A stretch of 58,897 nt of DNA from Bacteroidota bacterium (GCA_947456185.1 CANGPW010000005.1:1-58897); one strand, 5' to 3'; positions 27,010 to 37,663 are shown, counted from the stretch's first letter. Made by a program: numbers and translations. Notes: generated by a model not told the origin, from the letters alone.

Positions 27010-27876
27010 ATGATAGAATTACCAGTATTAAGCGAGGCAAGAGTAAAAAAACCTAGCTGGTTAAAAGTAAAATTACCAACAGGCGAAAACTATAGAAAAG
27101 TTCGCCTATTGGTGGATGAATATAAATTACATACTATTTGTGAAAGTGGAAATTGTCCAAATATGGGTGAATGTTGGGGTGAAGGTACTGCCACTTTTAT
27201 GATTTTAGGAAATATTTGTACACGTAGTTGCTCGTTTTGTGCGGTAGCAACTGGAAGAGCAAAAACCTATGATTTAGAAGAGCCAATGCGTGTAGCAGAA
27301 GCCATTAAACTAATGAAAGTAAAGCATGCTGTTCTAACATCGGTAAACAGAGATGAATTACCCGATAAAGGTGCTCAAGTTTGGGCTGACACCATTAGAT
27401 TAGTGAAAGAATTAAGTCCAACTACCACCATGGAAACTTTAATTCCTGACTTTTTAAGTAAATGGGATTTATTGTACCAAGTAATTGATGAAAAACCTGA
27501 AGTAGTTAGCCATAACATGGAAACAGTTCCTAGGTTATACCGTAAAATACGTCCTCAAGCTAAATATGAACGCAGCCTAGAACAAATAAAATTAACCAAA
27601 GAAAGAGGCCGTAGAACCAAAAGTGGCGTAATGCTTGGCTTGGGTGAAACTGAAGCTGAAGTATTTCAAATCATGGATGATTTAGTAGCTCATGGTTGCG
27701 ATGTATTAACGCTTGGCCAATATTTACAACCAACTAAAATGCACGTAGCCGTTGAAGAATTTATCACTCCTGAACAGTTTGATTATTTCAAAGTAGTTGG
27801 TTTAGAAAAAGGTTTAAAATATGTAGAAAGTGGTGCTTTGGTGCGCTCGAGTTACCATGCTGAAAGACACATTTAA
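27010..27876 (+). CDS. lipA: Lipoyl synthase
   Basis: Radical-SAM enzyme that inserts two sulfurs into octanoyl groups on lipoyl domains. Both iron-sulfur sites are complete: [12 protein letters not shown] (C44, C49, C55; auxiliary cluster) and CTRSCSFC (C70, C74, C77; radical-SAM CX3CX2C). The C-terminal RSSYHAE supplies the conserved serine ligand. 288 aa, full length. Followed by a long hairpin before dapD. Confidence 0.97.
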   Translation: MIELPVLSEARVKKPSWLKVKLPTGENYRKVRLLVDEYKLHTICESGNCPNMGECWGEGTATFMILGNICTRSCSFCAVATGRAKTYDLEEPMRVAEAIKLMKVKHAVLTSVNRDELPDKGAQVWADTIRLVKELSPTTTMETLIPDFLSKWDLLYQVIDEKPEVVSHNMETVPRLYRKIRPQAKYERSLEQIKLTKERGRRTKSGVMLGLGETEAEVFQIMDDLVAHGCDVLTLGQYLQPTKMHVAVEEFITPEQFDYFKVVGLEKGLKYVESGALVRSSYHAERHI

Positions 27877-27877
27877 T

Positions 27878-27995
27878 GTCCGATATAAAATTCCAATTTC
27901 ATCGTTATGCTTGCTATAAAAAAGGTCATTTACTATTAGTAAACTCGCTTTTTTCCATCTTCGCAAGCCTCGAACTTGAAATTTTCTAATCAGAC
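27878..27995. repeat. About 118-nt imperfect palindrome between lipA and dapD
   Basis: Nested arms pair outward to inward: GTCCGAT/ATCAGAC, AATTTCA/TGAAATT, TCG/CGA, GCTTGC/GCAAGC, AAAAAAG/CTTTTTT, and TTTACTA/TAGTAAA at the tip. A single folded transcript would form one long stem. May be a small RNA, a MITE-like palindromic repeat or a processing/termination structure. Confidence 0.6.
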
Positions 27996-28041
27996 AATAT
28001 GTAAATCATTTATAAAAAATAACAGAAATTCATAATATAAA

Positions 28042-28851
28042 ATGTTAAAAAATATCATTGAACAAGCATGGGAAAACCGTGACTTAATCAAACAAACCGA
28101 AACTCAACAAGCAATCAGAGAAGTAATTGAGCAATTGGATAAAGGAATGTTAAGAACTGCCGAACCATCTGCTACAGGTTGGCAAGTAAACGATTGGGTA
28201 AAAAAAGCGGTAATCATGTATTTTCCAATTCAAAAAATGGAAACCATTGAAGTGGGTCCTTTTGAATTCCATGATAAAATGTTATTGAAACGGAATTATG
28301 CAGAATTGGGTGTTAGGGTTGTACCTCATGCAGTGGCTCGTTATGGTTCGTTTTTAGCCAAAGGTGTAATATTGATGCCAAGTTATGTAAATATTGGTGC
28401 GTATGTAGATGAAGGAACCATGGTAGACACTTGGGCTACTGTTGGTAGTTGCGCTCAAATAGGAAAAAATGTTCATTTAAGTGGTGGTGTTGGAATTGGT
28501 GGAGTTTTAGAACCTGTTCAAGCTGCGCCAGTAATCATTGAAGACAATTGTTTCATTGGTTCTCGTTGCATAGTTGTGGAAGGTGTGAGGGTTGAATCTG
28601 AAGCTGTTTTAGGAGCTGGAGTAACATTGACCATGAGTACAAAAATTATAGATGTAACAGGAGAAAATCCTATTGAATACAAAGGAATTGTTCCAGCTAG
28701 TTCGGTAGTAATTCCTGGTTCATATACCAAGAAATTTCCTGCAGGAGATTATCAAGTACCTTGCGCCATTATTATTGGAAAACGCAAGGAAAGTACTGAT
28801 AAAAAAACCAGCTTAAATGATGCTTTAAGAGATAACAGTGTGGCTGTTTAA
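28042..28851 (+). CDS. dapD: 2,3,4,5-tetrahydropyridine-2,6-dicarboxylate N-succinyltransferase
   Basis: Succinylase of lysine/diaminopimelate synthesis. The left-handed beta-helix is made of hexapeptide repeats (GVILMPSYVNIGAYVDEGTM, VGSCAQIGKNVHLSGGVGIGG), with RVVPHAVARYGSFL before it. 269 aa is the standard length. Independent of its neighbours in function. Confidence 0.97.
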   Translation: MLKNIIEQAWENRDLIKQTETQQAIREVIEQLDKGMLRTAEPSATGWQVNDWVKKAVIMYFPIQKMETIEVGPFEFHDKMLLKRNYAELGVRVVPHAVARYGSFLAKGVILMPSYVNIGAYVDEGTMVDTWATVGSCAQIGKNVHLSGGVGIGGVLEPVQAAPVIIEDNCFIGSRCIVVEGVRVESEAVLGAGVTLTMSTKIIDVTGENPIEYKGIVPASSVVIPGSYTKKFPAGDYQVPCAIIIGKRKESTDKKTSLNDALRDNSVAV

Positions 28852-28879
28852 ATCTTTTTATTTAAACAAAAATTTATAA

Positions 28880-30007
28880 ATGAAAATAGGATTTGATGCT
28901 AAACGAGCTTTTAATAACTCAACAGGTTTGGGTAATTATTCACGTTTAGTTATTATTTCATTATTGCAAAATTTTCCTGAACATCAGTACTATTTATTTA
29001 CACCAACTATTGATGAAAAGTTTGAAAATATTTTCAGTGAATTTAATAATGTAGAGATTATAGAACCTGAAAATTATTTGCTTAAAAAATTCCATTCGGC
29101 ATGGCGAAGTTACAGTATTGGCGACATCGTTAACGATTTATCATTAGATATTTTTCATGGTTTAAGTAATGAAATTCCCAATGGAATTAATAGTGATAAA
29201 ACAAAAACTGTGGTAACCATTCACGATTTAATTTTTCTGCGTTATCCTGATTATTACAATACCATTGATGCCTATATATACAAGAAAAAATTTAAGCGAT
29301 CTTGTCAAAATGCTGATTTAATATTGGCTGCTAGCAAGCAAACAAAAACAGATATTTCTGATTATTTTAAAATAGATGATCAGAAAATAAAAGTGCTTTA
29401 TCAAGATTGTGATGCTGCTTTTGCAAAGCAATATTCAACAATTGAAAAGGAAAAAATTATTGCTCAATACAATTTATCTAAACAATTCATATTAAGTGTT
29501 GGTACCATTGAAAAAAGGAAAAATCAATTTACAATATTAAAAGCTTTAACTAAACTTTCAATCGATTGGAACTTGGTTTTAATTGGAAAAAAAACTGATT
29601 ATACCAAAGAATTATTTGATTTTGCTACCAAAAATAATTTACAAAGCAGGATACAAATTCTTGAGAATATAAGCTTTGAAGATTTACCTATCATTTATCA
29701 ATGTAGCCAAGTATTTGTTTACATTTCGGAATTTGAAGGATTTGGAATTCCTGTGTTGGAAGCAATGAAAAGCAAAATACCTGTAATTACGTCCAATACT
29801 TCGTCTTTACCTGAAGTGATTGGACCAAATGGTAATTGCATAGCACCTTTCGATGATTATGCAATTGTTCATTTCATAAACAATGAATTGCAAAGCAAAG
29901 ATACAATTAGTAAAATAGTAACAGAGGCAAAAGAAAGAACTTTACTATTTGATAAAAATTTATTGGCAAAAACACTGATGAGTTTTTACACTGAATTGAA
30001 AATTTAA
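28880..30007 (+). CDS. Glycosyltransferase family 4
   Basis: 375 aa GT-B fold. N-terminal FDAKRAFNNSTGLGNYSRLVI (donor-loop glycine) and the C-terminal GT1 block SVGTIEKRKNQ ... SEFEGFGIPVLEAMKSKIPVITSNTSSLPEV with the EX7E-type pattern. Probably mannosyl- or glucosyl-transfer in cell-surface glycan assembly; specificity cannot be read. Starts 28 nt after dapD. Confidence 0.92.
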   Translation: MKIGFDAKRAFNNSTGLGNYSRLVIISLLQNFPEHQYYLFTPTIDEKFENIFSEFNNVEIIEPENYLLKKFHSAWRSYSIGDIVNDLSLDIFHGLSNEIPNGINSDKTKTVVTIHDLIFLRYPDYYNTIDAYIYKKKFKRSCQNADLILAASKQTKTDISDYFKIDDQKIKVLYQDCDAAFAKQYSTIEKEKIIAQYNLSKQFILSVGTIEKRKNQFTILKALTKLSIDWNLVLIGKKTDYTKELFDFATKNNLQSRIQILENISFEDLPIIYQCSQVFVYISEFEGFGIPVLEAMKSKIPVITSNTSSLPEVIGPNGNCIAPFDDYAIVHFINNELQSKDTISKIVTEAKERTLLFDKNLLAKTLMSFYTELKI

Positions 30008-30012
30008 AATAA

Positions 30013-30049
30013 AAAAAGCAAAATAAACACCTAGTCTATTTTGCTTTTT
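30013..30049. terminator. Bidirectional terminator between glycosyltransferase and accA
   Basis: AAAAAGCAAAATA and TATTTTGCTTTTT form a perfect 13-bp stem with an 11-nt loop and A/T flanks on both sides. Confidence 0.8.
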
Positions 30050-30070
30050 TATAATAATTAATTTTATATT

Positions 30071-31021
30071 TTATTCAGTAAATGATCCCATTGCACTGAA
30101 CTTTTCTATTCTTGTATTTATTAAATCATCCGCATTCATTGCACTAAGTTCATTCAACATTTTATCAATTTCCGTTTTCATAATCACGAATGCTTCAGCA
30201 GGATTTTCGTGCGCTCCGCCCAATGGTTCCAGAATAATTCCATCAATCAATTTGTTTTTGTACATATCGTTAGCGGTTAATTTTAGTGCATCTGCAGCTT
30301 TTTCTTTAAACTCCCAAGTACGCCACAAAATAGATGAACAACTTTCAGGTGAAATTACCGAATACCAAGTATTTTCCATCATCATCACTCTATCGCCAAC
30401 ACCAATTCCTAAAGCACCACCACTTGCACCCTCCCCTATGATGATACAAATAACAGGCACTTTAAGCACGCTCATTTCTAACAAATTTCTAGCAATGGCT
30501 TCGCCTTGTCCGCGTTCCTCAGCTTCTAATCCTGGAGATGCACCGGGAGTATCAATAAAACAAACAATTGGTTTATTGAATTTTTCAGCTAATTTCATTA
30601 AACGCAATGCTTTTCTATAACCTTCAGGATTTGGCATTCCAAAATTCCTGAACTGACGTTGTTTGGTGTTTCTACCTTTTTGATGACCAACAATCATGAC
30701 TGTTTTACCATTAATGGAAGCAAATCCACCAATCATCGCTTTGTCGTCTTTTACATTTCTATCGCCATGTAATTCAACAAAATTATCGAAACAATTTTCA
30801 ACATAATCTAAAGTATATGGTCTGTCAGGATGACGGCTTACTTGAACGCGTTGCCATCCATTTAAATTACTATACAATTCTTTCTTAGTAGATATAATCT
30901 TTTCTTCTAACTCTTTAATAGAAGCGCTTACATCAATTTTACCTTTATCAGCTACTTCCTTAACCTTTTTCAATTGGTCTTCTAAATCCTGTATTGGTTT
31001 TTCAAAATCAAAATGTGCCAT
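30071..31021 (-). CDS. accA: Acetyl-CoA carboxylase carboxyltransferase subunit alpha
   Basis: Transfers the carboxyl group from biotin to acetyl-CoA in fatty-acid synthesis. 316 aa with a helical N-terminus and the crotonase-like core [22 protein letters not shown] and [13 protein letters not shown], typical of AccA. Single gene on the minus strand, divergent from the tRNA pair. Confidence 0.97.
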   Translation of the reverse strand: MAHFDFEKPIQDLEDQLKKVKEVADKGKIDVSASIKELEEKIISTKKELYSNLNGWQRVQVSRHPDRPYTLDYVENCFDNFVELHGDRNVKDDKAMIGGFASINGKTVMIVGHQKGRNTKQRQFRNFGMPNPEGYRKALRLMKLAEKFNKPIVCFIDTPGASPGLEAEERGQGEAIARNLLEMSVLKVPVICIIIGEGASGGALGIGVGDRVMMMENTWYSVISPESCSSILWRTWEFKEKAADALKLTANDMYKNKLIDGIILEPLGGAHENPAEAFVIMKTEIDKMLNELSAMNADDLINTRIEKFSAMGSFTE

Positions 31022-31125
31022 ACTGCAATAATACTAAGCCTTACGTTAAGTTTTAACAAATAAATTTTATATGCTTGTAAATAAGGCTATTTTTTATAAA
31101 AAAGGGGTAAAAATAAAGAAAGGAC

Positions 31126-31155
31126 TTGACAAAAAAACAAAAAAGCCTATATTTG
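31126..31155 (+). promoter_or_regulatory. Strong Bacteroidota promoter for the tRNA pair
   Basis: TTG at 31126-31128 (in TTGAC), 19 nt, and TATATTTG at 31148-31155: a full consensus match. The first tRNA starts 47 nt downstream. Confidence 0.8.
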
Positions 31156-31201
31156 CACTCCTTTAAACGAGAGGTTTGTTTAAAAGTTCTTTTAAAAAAA
31201 T

Positions 31202-31275
31202 GGTGTGGTAGTTCAGTTGGTTAGAATACCTGCCTGTCACGCAGGGGGTCGCGGGTTCGAGTCCCGTCCGCACCG
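31202..31275 (+). tRNA. tRNA-Asp (GTC)
   Basis: Acceptor stem GGTGTGG/CCGCACC (one T-G pair), anticodon stem CCTGC/GCAGG around CTGTCAC giving anticodon GTC, T-loop GTTCGAGTC region and discriminator G. CCA is not encoded. Confidence 0.97.
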
Positions 31276-31282
31276 CAGTAAT

Positions 31283-31356
31283 GGTTTCGTAGCTCAATTG
31301 AATAGAGCATCTCACTACGGATGAGAAGGTTCAAGGTTTGAATCCTTGCGAGACCA
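31283..31356 (+). tRNA. tRNA-Arg (ACG)
   Basis: Acceptor stem GGTTTCG/CGAGACC, anticodon stem TCTCA/TGAGA around CTACGGA giving anticodon ACG, T-stem CAAGG/CCTTG, discriminator A. CCA is not encoded. Seven nt separate it from tRNA-Asp, so both are processed from one transcript. Confidence 0.97.
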
Positions 31357-31365
31357 CAAAAAGTA

Positions 31366-31406
31366 AAATGCCTTGGTTGTTTTAAAACAATCAAGGCATT
31401 TTTTTT
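31366..31406 (+). terminator. Terminator of the tRNA operon
   Basis: AATGCCTTG and CAAGGCATT pair, and the stem continues through TTGTTTTAAAACAA, followed by T8. The stem is unusually strong for this AT-rich genome. Confidence 0.9.
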
Positions 31407-31594
31407 ATTAATTTTTTAGCTAATACAGTTTTACAAAATGTACTCAATTTATTCTAAAAAATTAAAGCGTTTTTAAACTCTTTTTTGATGTTTAGTTTGT
31501 TTAAAAAGTGGATTACAAATCTTTTTAACAAACAGTTTTTATTACAAATCCGAACTAGCTGAAAGTAGATTGCAAAAAATACCATAGGTAAATG

Positions 31595-33434
31595 CTAGGC
31601 TGCTGAATTTGATAATTTAACTTGCTCAGCATACTCCAGAGGAGTTAAACCAGTTTTACTTTTAAAAACCCTAAAAAACGATGCAGTAGATTGAAATCCT
31701 GAAGACTCTTGGATTTCTTCCATCCGAATTTTTTTTATGATTATTTATTGATTCAACTATCATTGATTTAACATGGTTGATTCTATATTCATTCAATAAA
31801 CTTCTAAAGTTATCTTCATAATTTGATTTAATGGCATGATACAAATACTTTTTGTTGGTACCCAGTAATTTTATTAAATCGTCTAAGTTGATTTCTGGAT
31901 TCAAATATAATTTTTTTGTTTCTAATAATTCGCGCAATTCAAAATACAAGTTTGAATAATTGTTATTATTAATTTCATCATTAGTTTTAACAAGAATTAT
32001 AGGCTCATGGCTAGTTTGTAAATTCAACATTTCAGCTGGCGCACTGTTTGAATCATTTTCAATTACAACAGATTGATCAGTTAAATTAGATATGACTAAT
32101 TTATTTTTATTATTGCGCCATTCAAGCCATTTTTTTACGGAATTAATTTCATTATCCCAATTTTCCGTGGCTTTAAAAATTAATTTTTTACGTTTATTCT
32201 CCAAATATTTATACCCCAAAACAACAAGTATGAGTAAAACAGTTATCAAAATAAATAAAAATAAAAATTGAATGGTGGCTTTATTTTTTGTTTCTGTTAA
32301 CTTATTTAAAGCTAATTTCTTTTCATTTTCTTCTAACTTAAACTTGATATCAAGTTTATTTAATTCATTAATCCTAATTTTTTCATAATATTTGTTTTTT
32401 AAGTCAACAAATTTTTCAAAATATTTAAGCGCATTTTCCTGATCACCAATGTTTCTGAAAGATAAATAAAGTATACTATCTATATAAATTTTACCCGCTA
32501 AAATTTCTCTGTTCTTATTGTTATATCTTTCTGCTTTTACACCATAAAAAACAGCTTTGTAATAATCTTTAAAAAGGAAGCTGTTATTTGCCATAATTCT
32601 ATAGCAATCAATTATATTATGAATATCATTTATGGATAAGGAAATTTTTAAGGCCTCAGCTAAATATTTTTCAGAATTTTTTTTGTCATTAATCATTGCA
32701 TAAGTTAATGAGAAACGCATGTTTAAGTCAATTGATGCAGCTTCTTTTGGTGAAATTATGTTATTGTTTATCAGATTTTTAGCTGTAAATAAATCATTTA
32801 AACTTTCTTTAATTTTACCTAGTCTAACTAATATTCCGGCTCTATTAATTAAAGCAAAAATTTTTTCTTCAATGAAAACTGGATTTTTAAAATTAAAATT
32901 TTTATCATTGGAATATTTTATTGATAAGTTTGAATAATACAGCGCCAAATTTAAATTTTGATTCTCATTTTCAATTAAATTGCCCAACGTGTAGTAAGCT
33001 CTTACTATTATATATGTTGAATTTATTTTTTTTGCCAGGTTTGCTGCTTTCAATAAATACTGAGTACTGCTATTGATATCAAGGTTTTCCTTATAGCCTA
33101 TCCCCAATCTTAAATAGGTATAACAAATCAATTCAGAATCATGAACAAATGGGAGCATGTCCAGCGAATATTTCATGAAAAATAATGCTGAATCATTATT
33201 ACTCATATTTAAGTATGCACGAGTGATACAGTTATTATAAAAAAGCTTTTCTTCATTGGATTTTGCTTTTAATAATTTGAAACGAGCTACTTGAATTGAT
33301 TTCTCAAATTGGTTGGTTTGATTTAATCGCTCAATCAATGGATCTTCATATTTACTTTGAGCTTGCGTTTTTAAAACACCTATATCACAAATGAGTAAAA
33401 GTATAATAAAATATGGGGTTATTAATTTATTCAT
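31595..33434 (-). pseudogene. TPR-containing membrane AraC-type regulator, frameshifted at an A8 run
   Basis: The track ORF (31671-33434, 587 aa) has a signal peptide, TPR-like helices (about 50-330; YYTLGNLIENENQNLNLALYYSN), a transmembrane helix FLFLFILITVLLILVVLGY and the first half of an AraC HTH domain (LDDLIKLLGTNKKYLYHAI). It then ends in nonsense (NSDGRNPRVFRISIYCIVF). Removing one base from the T8 run at 31729-31736 (A8 in the gene) restores KKIRMEEIQESSGFQSTASF FRVFKSKTGLTPLEYAEQ, the missing second HTH helix, up to a stop at 31595. Real mutation, slippage site or sequencing error. Last gene of the surface-protein run and its likely regulator. Confidence 0.82.
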
Positions 33435-33545
33435 ATTTTAATTTATACAAAAAAAAAAATAAAAATGTTTTACATAATATAAAAATTAATTAAAAATCAT
33501 ATTTTTATTTTTGCTTAAATTTTAAATAGTTTCCAAAAAAGTTAT

Positions 33546-34916
33546 CTAATTATTTTCAAACCAAGCTTGTACATGTTTTTCGGAACTAGGCTTTAAAACT
33601 ATTTTGTTATCTATATCTAATAAGTACATGGTGGGTGATCCAAATACAAAATAATCTTTAGCGGCTCTAGCTTCCCAGCTTTTTAAATCACAGCTCGACA
33701 CCCAAGGAAAATCTTTGGCAAATATTTGAAAACTGCTTAAATCTGTATCTAAAGAAACGAATACGATGTCTAATTGATACTTGTTTTTCCAAGTTTCGTA
33801 ATAAGGCACAAGCTTTGGAATTTCTTCTTTGCATTTGCTACACCAACTGGCACCAAAAACAATTAATTTATAATTTGATTTTAGGTCTGCTAATTGTGTA
33901 AAAGGTTTGGTGGCATTTTCAAAAACAATATTGGGCGTTTTATTGCCAATTTTCATGGCCCTGTACATTTCTAATTGCCTTGCAAAATCGTTATTGATGA
34001 CGCAACTATTTTGAGTCAATAACTTCATCGCCAAATATTCTGATGCATTAAACAAACTGTGTTTTTCAAATAAATTAAAAAGAAATTTTGTCACCTCATT
34101 GAGGTGCGCTTCATTGCTTAATAAGTTTGGAATTAAATAATCAATAGAAATTTTCATCTCTTGATAAACAGTATCCAGAGGTGCACCCATGTTTTCTAGT
34201 AGCCAAAAATGGCTTTCCAATGCATCTTTTAATAAACCACTTTTATACAATTTGGCTTCGTTATAATTTAAAGACCTAAAAGCCGCAATGGTAGCAGGTA
34301 TTTCCTTTGGCCTGCTTTTAACAATTGCATCCACTTCACTTAACAATTTACGGGTGGGTAAATACCAATACACAAAAGAATTTGGATCTAATTTTTTTAA
34401 ATAATCTCTATCCTCACTTTCAATTCTTAATTGTTCTTTAAAAATTGTTTTTTTTATTTTGGAAGACCATTGTAATGTGGTATCTGTCCAATAAATATTT
34501 TGCAAATATTGCCAGGCACTTACTACTTGTTGGCGTTTGCTGTGTTGTCTAGCATAGCCTTCAAATATTTTTTGTTCCACACCGCTTATAATTTGAATGC
34601 TTTCTGGTATACTAATTAATTCCCCTTTGAGTTTAATTTGATCGTTAGCCAAAACCAAAAAATAAATCTTTTTATCTTCCGACATAATATATCCCATGCC
34701 ATTATCTTTGTTGCTATAATTTAAAGAAAATTCACCTTGGGCATTCACTTCAGTACTGTCTATGGTATAGCTACTCATATTTTCAAAGCCAATTAAGCTC
34801 AATTTTGATCCAGCCATCAATGGGAAGTTTCCTATTATTTTATTTTGTGCATTACAGCAGAAATAAAATATAACAAAAAAAGATGTTAAAAAATATCGTT
34901 TGAAATGATTTATCAT
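33546..34916 (-). CDS. TlpA-family thiol:disulfide oxidoreductase
   Basis: 456 aa. Signal sequence MINHFKRYFLTSFFVIFYFCCNAQ, an N-terminal DUF4369-like beta domain, a helical middle, and a thioredoxin fold with active site CSKCKEEIP (about residue 358) and SPTMYLLDID near the cis-Pro. Exported to the periplasm. Sits 22 nt downstream of the SGNH-FISUMP gene, so it may help fold Cys-containing exported proteins of the run (their WCxxC repeats). Confidence 0.88.
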   Translation of the reverse strand: MINHFKRYFLTSFFVIFYFCCNAQNKIIGNFPLMAGSKLSLIGFENMSSYTIDSTEVNAQGEFSLNYSNKDNGMGYIMSEDKKIYFLVLANDQIKLKGELISIPESIQIISGVEQKIFEGYARQHSKRQQVVSAWQYLQNIYWTDTTLQWSSKIKKTIFKEQLRIESEDRDYLKKLDPNSFVYWYLPTRKLLSEVDAIVKSRPKEIPATIAAFRSLNYNEAKLYKSGLLKDALESHFWLLENMGAPLDTVYQEMKISIDYLIPNLLSNEAHLNEVTKFLFNLFEKHSLFNASEYLAMKLLTQNSCVINNDFARQLEMYRAMKIGNKTPNIVFENATKPFTQLADLKSNYKLIVFGASWCSKCKEEIPKLVPYYETWKNKYQLDIVFVSLDTDLSSFQIFAKDFPWVSSCDLKSWEARAAKDYFVFGSPTMYLLDIDNKIVLKPSSEKHVQAWFENN

Positions 34917-34938
34917 TAATGGATTTATTATTTGCTAC

Positions 34939-37638
34939 TTAATTAATATCCTTAATAAAATGAACACACCAGTTGTTTAACTGGGTACCAAAATTAGTAG
35001 GTAAATTATCAGTATAAAGTGCTGGTGTTATATCTGAATCACGTAAGTTTCCTTTAGCAGAATAAACATTGTACCTTCCTCCAGCAACACCATAAGCGGG
35101 AGCAGGTATAGGGGCACTGTTTGTATAGGCATAGGCAATTTTCTTGTTTGCCCCAGTTGGCGTATTGCTAAGCGTAATAAGTATACTTGTTCCATTGCTT
35201 GCTAAAGCAACATTGGTAATGGTGGCAGAATTGGTTGCATCAAAATACTCAAAACCATAATTGGCGGTACTCATTACTTTTATAGTGTCAAATTGCAAAG
35301 GTGCAACGGGTACGTTAAAATTAACAGTAATCACATTACTAGAAATACTTACAGTTGATGGAGACAATGGCTTCCAAGCTACGCCATCAACCAATACTTT
35401 TTTCATTACCTTACCATAATATTCACCTAGTCTTCTAAAAGAATATGCTGTCATGTGGAAATCATGAGTTGCTATGTAATCAAACATATATTTAGGCGTT
35501 ACTAAATATATTTTTGATGGATTTTCCTCTGCTGCATCAAGTTGACCAATTGGTGTTTTAACCGATGTATAACTAGCACCAGTTGAGCCTGCTCCACCTA
35601 CACTTGATAATTGACACAAAAACAATGGAATTGCATCTGTTTGTCCAGTAATTTTTCTAATATCTGTTTGATAATCATTTTGTAATCCAACTAAATAAGA
35701 TTTGTAAGTTGATGCAATATTATTATTATCTGTTTCTCCGTGAACAAATGTAATTGCACTTGCCAAATAAGGACTATTTTGAGATTGTAAAATATTTTTT
35801 ATCTCACTCATTCTAGATAACCCATAATTATAAACAGATGTACCTTTATTAATTTGCCAAAATGCAGATCCACCTGAACCAGATAAAGTAACAATACTTC
35901 TAAAATTATCACCATTAACATTATTGAAAGTGGAATAACTTATATAATTTGCCATTGCACTAGACTTTGTTTCATTGGATGCAGATGTATTAGGCTCTAT
36001 TAAAGGGATTAAACTTGTAACATTAGATTGATTATTTATCTTTTTATTAGAATAAGGTTGGGTAAGAGTAATTGGATTACCACAACAACCCAGCGAAAGA
36101 CTTTGCCCTGATGTTAAAATTTGATGATATACATTATTATTTACAATTGTTGTTGGAGTAGCTGATAATAATGTACTGAGAACAGGAGTGTTTCCAGACA
36201 CAATAGCTTTTACCATAAAATTATACACAACACCATTTGTTAAACCCTCCACTGTGGCTCCTGCTGTAGTGCTTACCCCATCTGGATAGGTAGTCCAATT
36301 AGTATTGTTTGTATTTAGCTTGTAATAGATTTCATAATCAGTAGCATTTGTAATGGCATTGAATTGTATTAAAACCTTTCCATCTTGAGGATAAGGTATC
36401 AAGGTTAGTGATTCTGAATTAAGGGTACCTTTTATGCAACGAACCGACAAGCCATTGCTTCTATTTGAGTATATTGCACTTAAAATATTACTGCCTATGG
36501 TATAGCCAATAGAGCTAATTCCACTAGTGCTTTGGGTCCAATAGGAGCCTGTGCCACCTGTATTTGTGAGTGTCCCAGAAGTAGCATTACGTGTGCCAGG
36601 TGTTACCAATTTAAAACCACCATTAGGACCGTTACTAAAAGCAGTGGAGCTATTTGATATTAAGTACGAATTGAATTCTGATTCAAACTCGGCAGATGTT
36701 GGTAAACGAAATCCCGTTGGACAGGGATTATTGATATCAGTTCTGTATTGCCATAAGTTATTGTTTTGCAAACTTAACCAATCATATGGAGTACTAGCAT
36801 TAGTTATAAATAAAGCATTAGTTGATGTAGTAGTAGATGACAAAGTAGAACTTGTTCCATTTATGGGAGAACCAGCTGTACTAGCACTCCAACTGATAGA
36901 AGCATGGCCATCATTTCCTCGGCCCCATTGGTACAAGCATCCATAAGCATAGTTATCTGTGGAAGAAGTTGCGGCTCTTTTAGCCCCCAAGTTTCTATCC
37001 ATCCAAATTTTCCCAGTGGAAGAAGTAAGCTCTAAATATTCAAAAAATCCCGTACCATCACAAACCGCATTACCATCGATTGCATAAGTGGTTACAGCGT
37101 TGGCTACTGCAGCTGAAGAAGTACCTGCAGAATTGCTAGCTAATACAGAAAAGGTATAACTTGTTCCACTTAATAAACCTGTAAAAACATAATTTAATGC
37201 AGAACCCGTAAACGAAAAACCGCCAGGTGAAGCTGTTACTGTATAACTACTAATACCACTACCTCCGTTGTTTAATGGAGGTGAAAAGGATACAGAGGCA
37301 CTGGTATAGCCTAAAACTGTGGCAACAGCATTTGTTGGCGCAGAGGGAACAGTTAACGCTGTAACTATAGTTCCCGCACTGTTTACCCAAAGGTTACCGT
37401 TAAAAATTTGCAAAATACCATTGGTAGCACAATCTGTACACCATACCTGCAAACCAGCCGTCGGATTGGTAATGGCATTCCTTTGCAACAATGTCATTTT
37501 AGGTAGTAAAAAACCTTTTGAACCACTAGTAATATCTAGTTTGGCTGATGTATTTGGATTTAAAGTTCCTATTCCAATTTGGGAAAAAGAATTATGCGTT
37601 ATAAATATAAACACAATGAATAATGTTAATTTTCTCAC
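34939..37638 (-). CDS. FISUMP surface protein fused to fibronectin III and SGNH/SASA-type esterase domains
   Basis: 899 aa. Signal peptide; an N-terminal motif shared by the paralogs (IGIGTLNPNTSAKLDIT ... GLQVWCTDC ... FNGNLWV); FN3 domain (about 97-187; PSAPTNAVATVLGYTSASV); FISUMP domain (about 190-405; WMDRNLGAKRAA, YGCLYQWGRGNDGH, VRCIKG); second FN3 (about 408-497); then an SGNH hydrolase with GQSLS (about 510), GSGGSA, HGETDNNN (about 629) and catalytic DFHMT (about 724), as in sialate/acetylxylan esterases. No T9SS tail seen. Probable cell-surface carbohydrate esterase. Confidence 0.85.
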   Translation of the reverse strand: MRKLTLFIVFIFITHNSFSQIGIGTLNPNTSAKLDITSGSKGFLLPKMTLLQRNAITNPTAGLQVWCTDCATNGILQIFNGNLWVNSAGTIVTALTVPSAPTNAVATVLGYTSASVSFSPPLNNGGSGISSYTVTASPGGFSFTGSALNYVFTGLLSGTSYTFSVLASNSAGTSSAAVANAVTTYAIDGNAVCDGTGFFEYLELTSSTGKIWMDRNLGAKRAATSSTDNYAYGCLYQWGRGNDGHASISWSASTAGSPINGTSSTLSSTTTSTNALFITNASTPYDWLSLQNNNLWQYRTDINNPCPTGFRLPTSAEFESEFNSYLISNSSTAFSNGPNGGFKLVTPGTRNATSGTLTNTGGTGSYWTQSTSGISSIGYTIGSNILSAIYSNRSNGLSVRCIKGTLNSESLTLIPYPQDGKVLIQFNAITNATDYEIYYKLNTNNTNWTTYPDGVSTTAGATVEGLTNGVVYNFMVKAIVSGNTPVLSTLLSATPTTIVNNNVYHQILTSGQSLSLGCCGNPITLTQPYSNKKINNQSNVTSLIPLIEPNTSASNETKSSAMANYISYSTFNNVNGDNFRSIVTLSGSGGSAFWQINKGTSVYNYGLSRMSEIKNILQSQNSPYLASAITFVHGETDNNNIASTYKSYLVGLQNDYQTDIRKITGQTDAIPLFLCQLSSVGGAGSTGASYTSVKTPIGQLDAAEENPSKIYLVTPKYMFDYIATHDFHMTAYSFRRLGEYYGKVMKKVLVDGVAWKPLSPSTVSISSNVITVNFNVPVAPLQFDTIKVMSTANYGFEYFDATNSATITNVALASNGTSILITLSNTPTGANKKIAYAYTNSAPIPAPAYGVAGGRYNVYSAKGNLRDSDITPALYTDNLPTNFGTQLNNWCVHFIKDIN

Positions 37639-37663
37639 AGAAATATTTACTTAAATAATTTTT

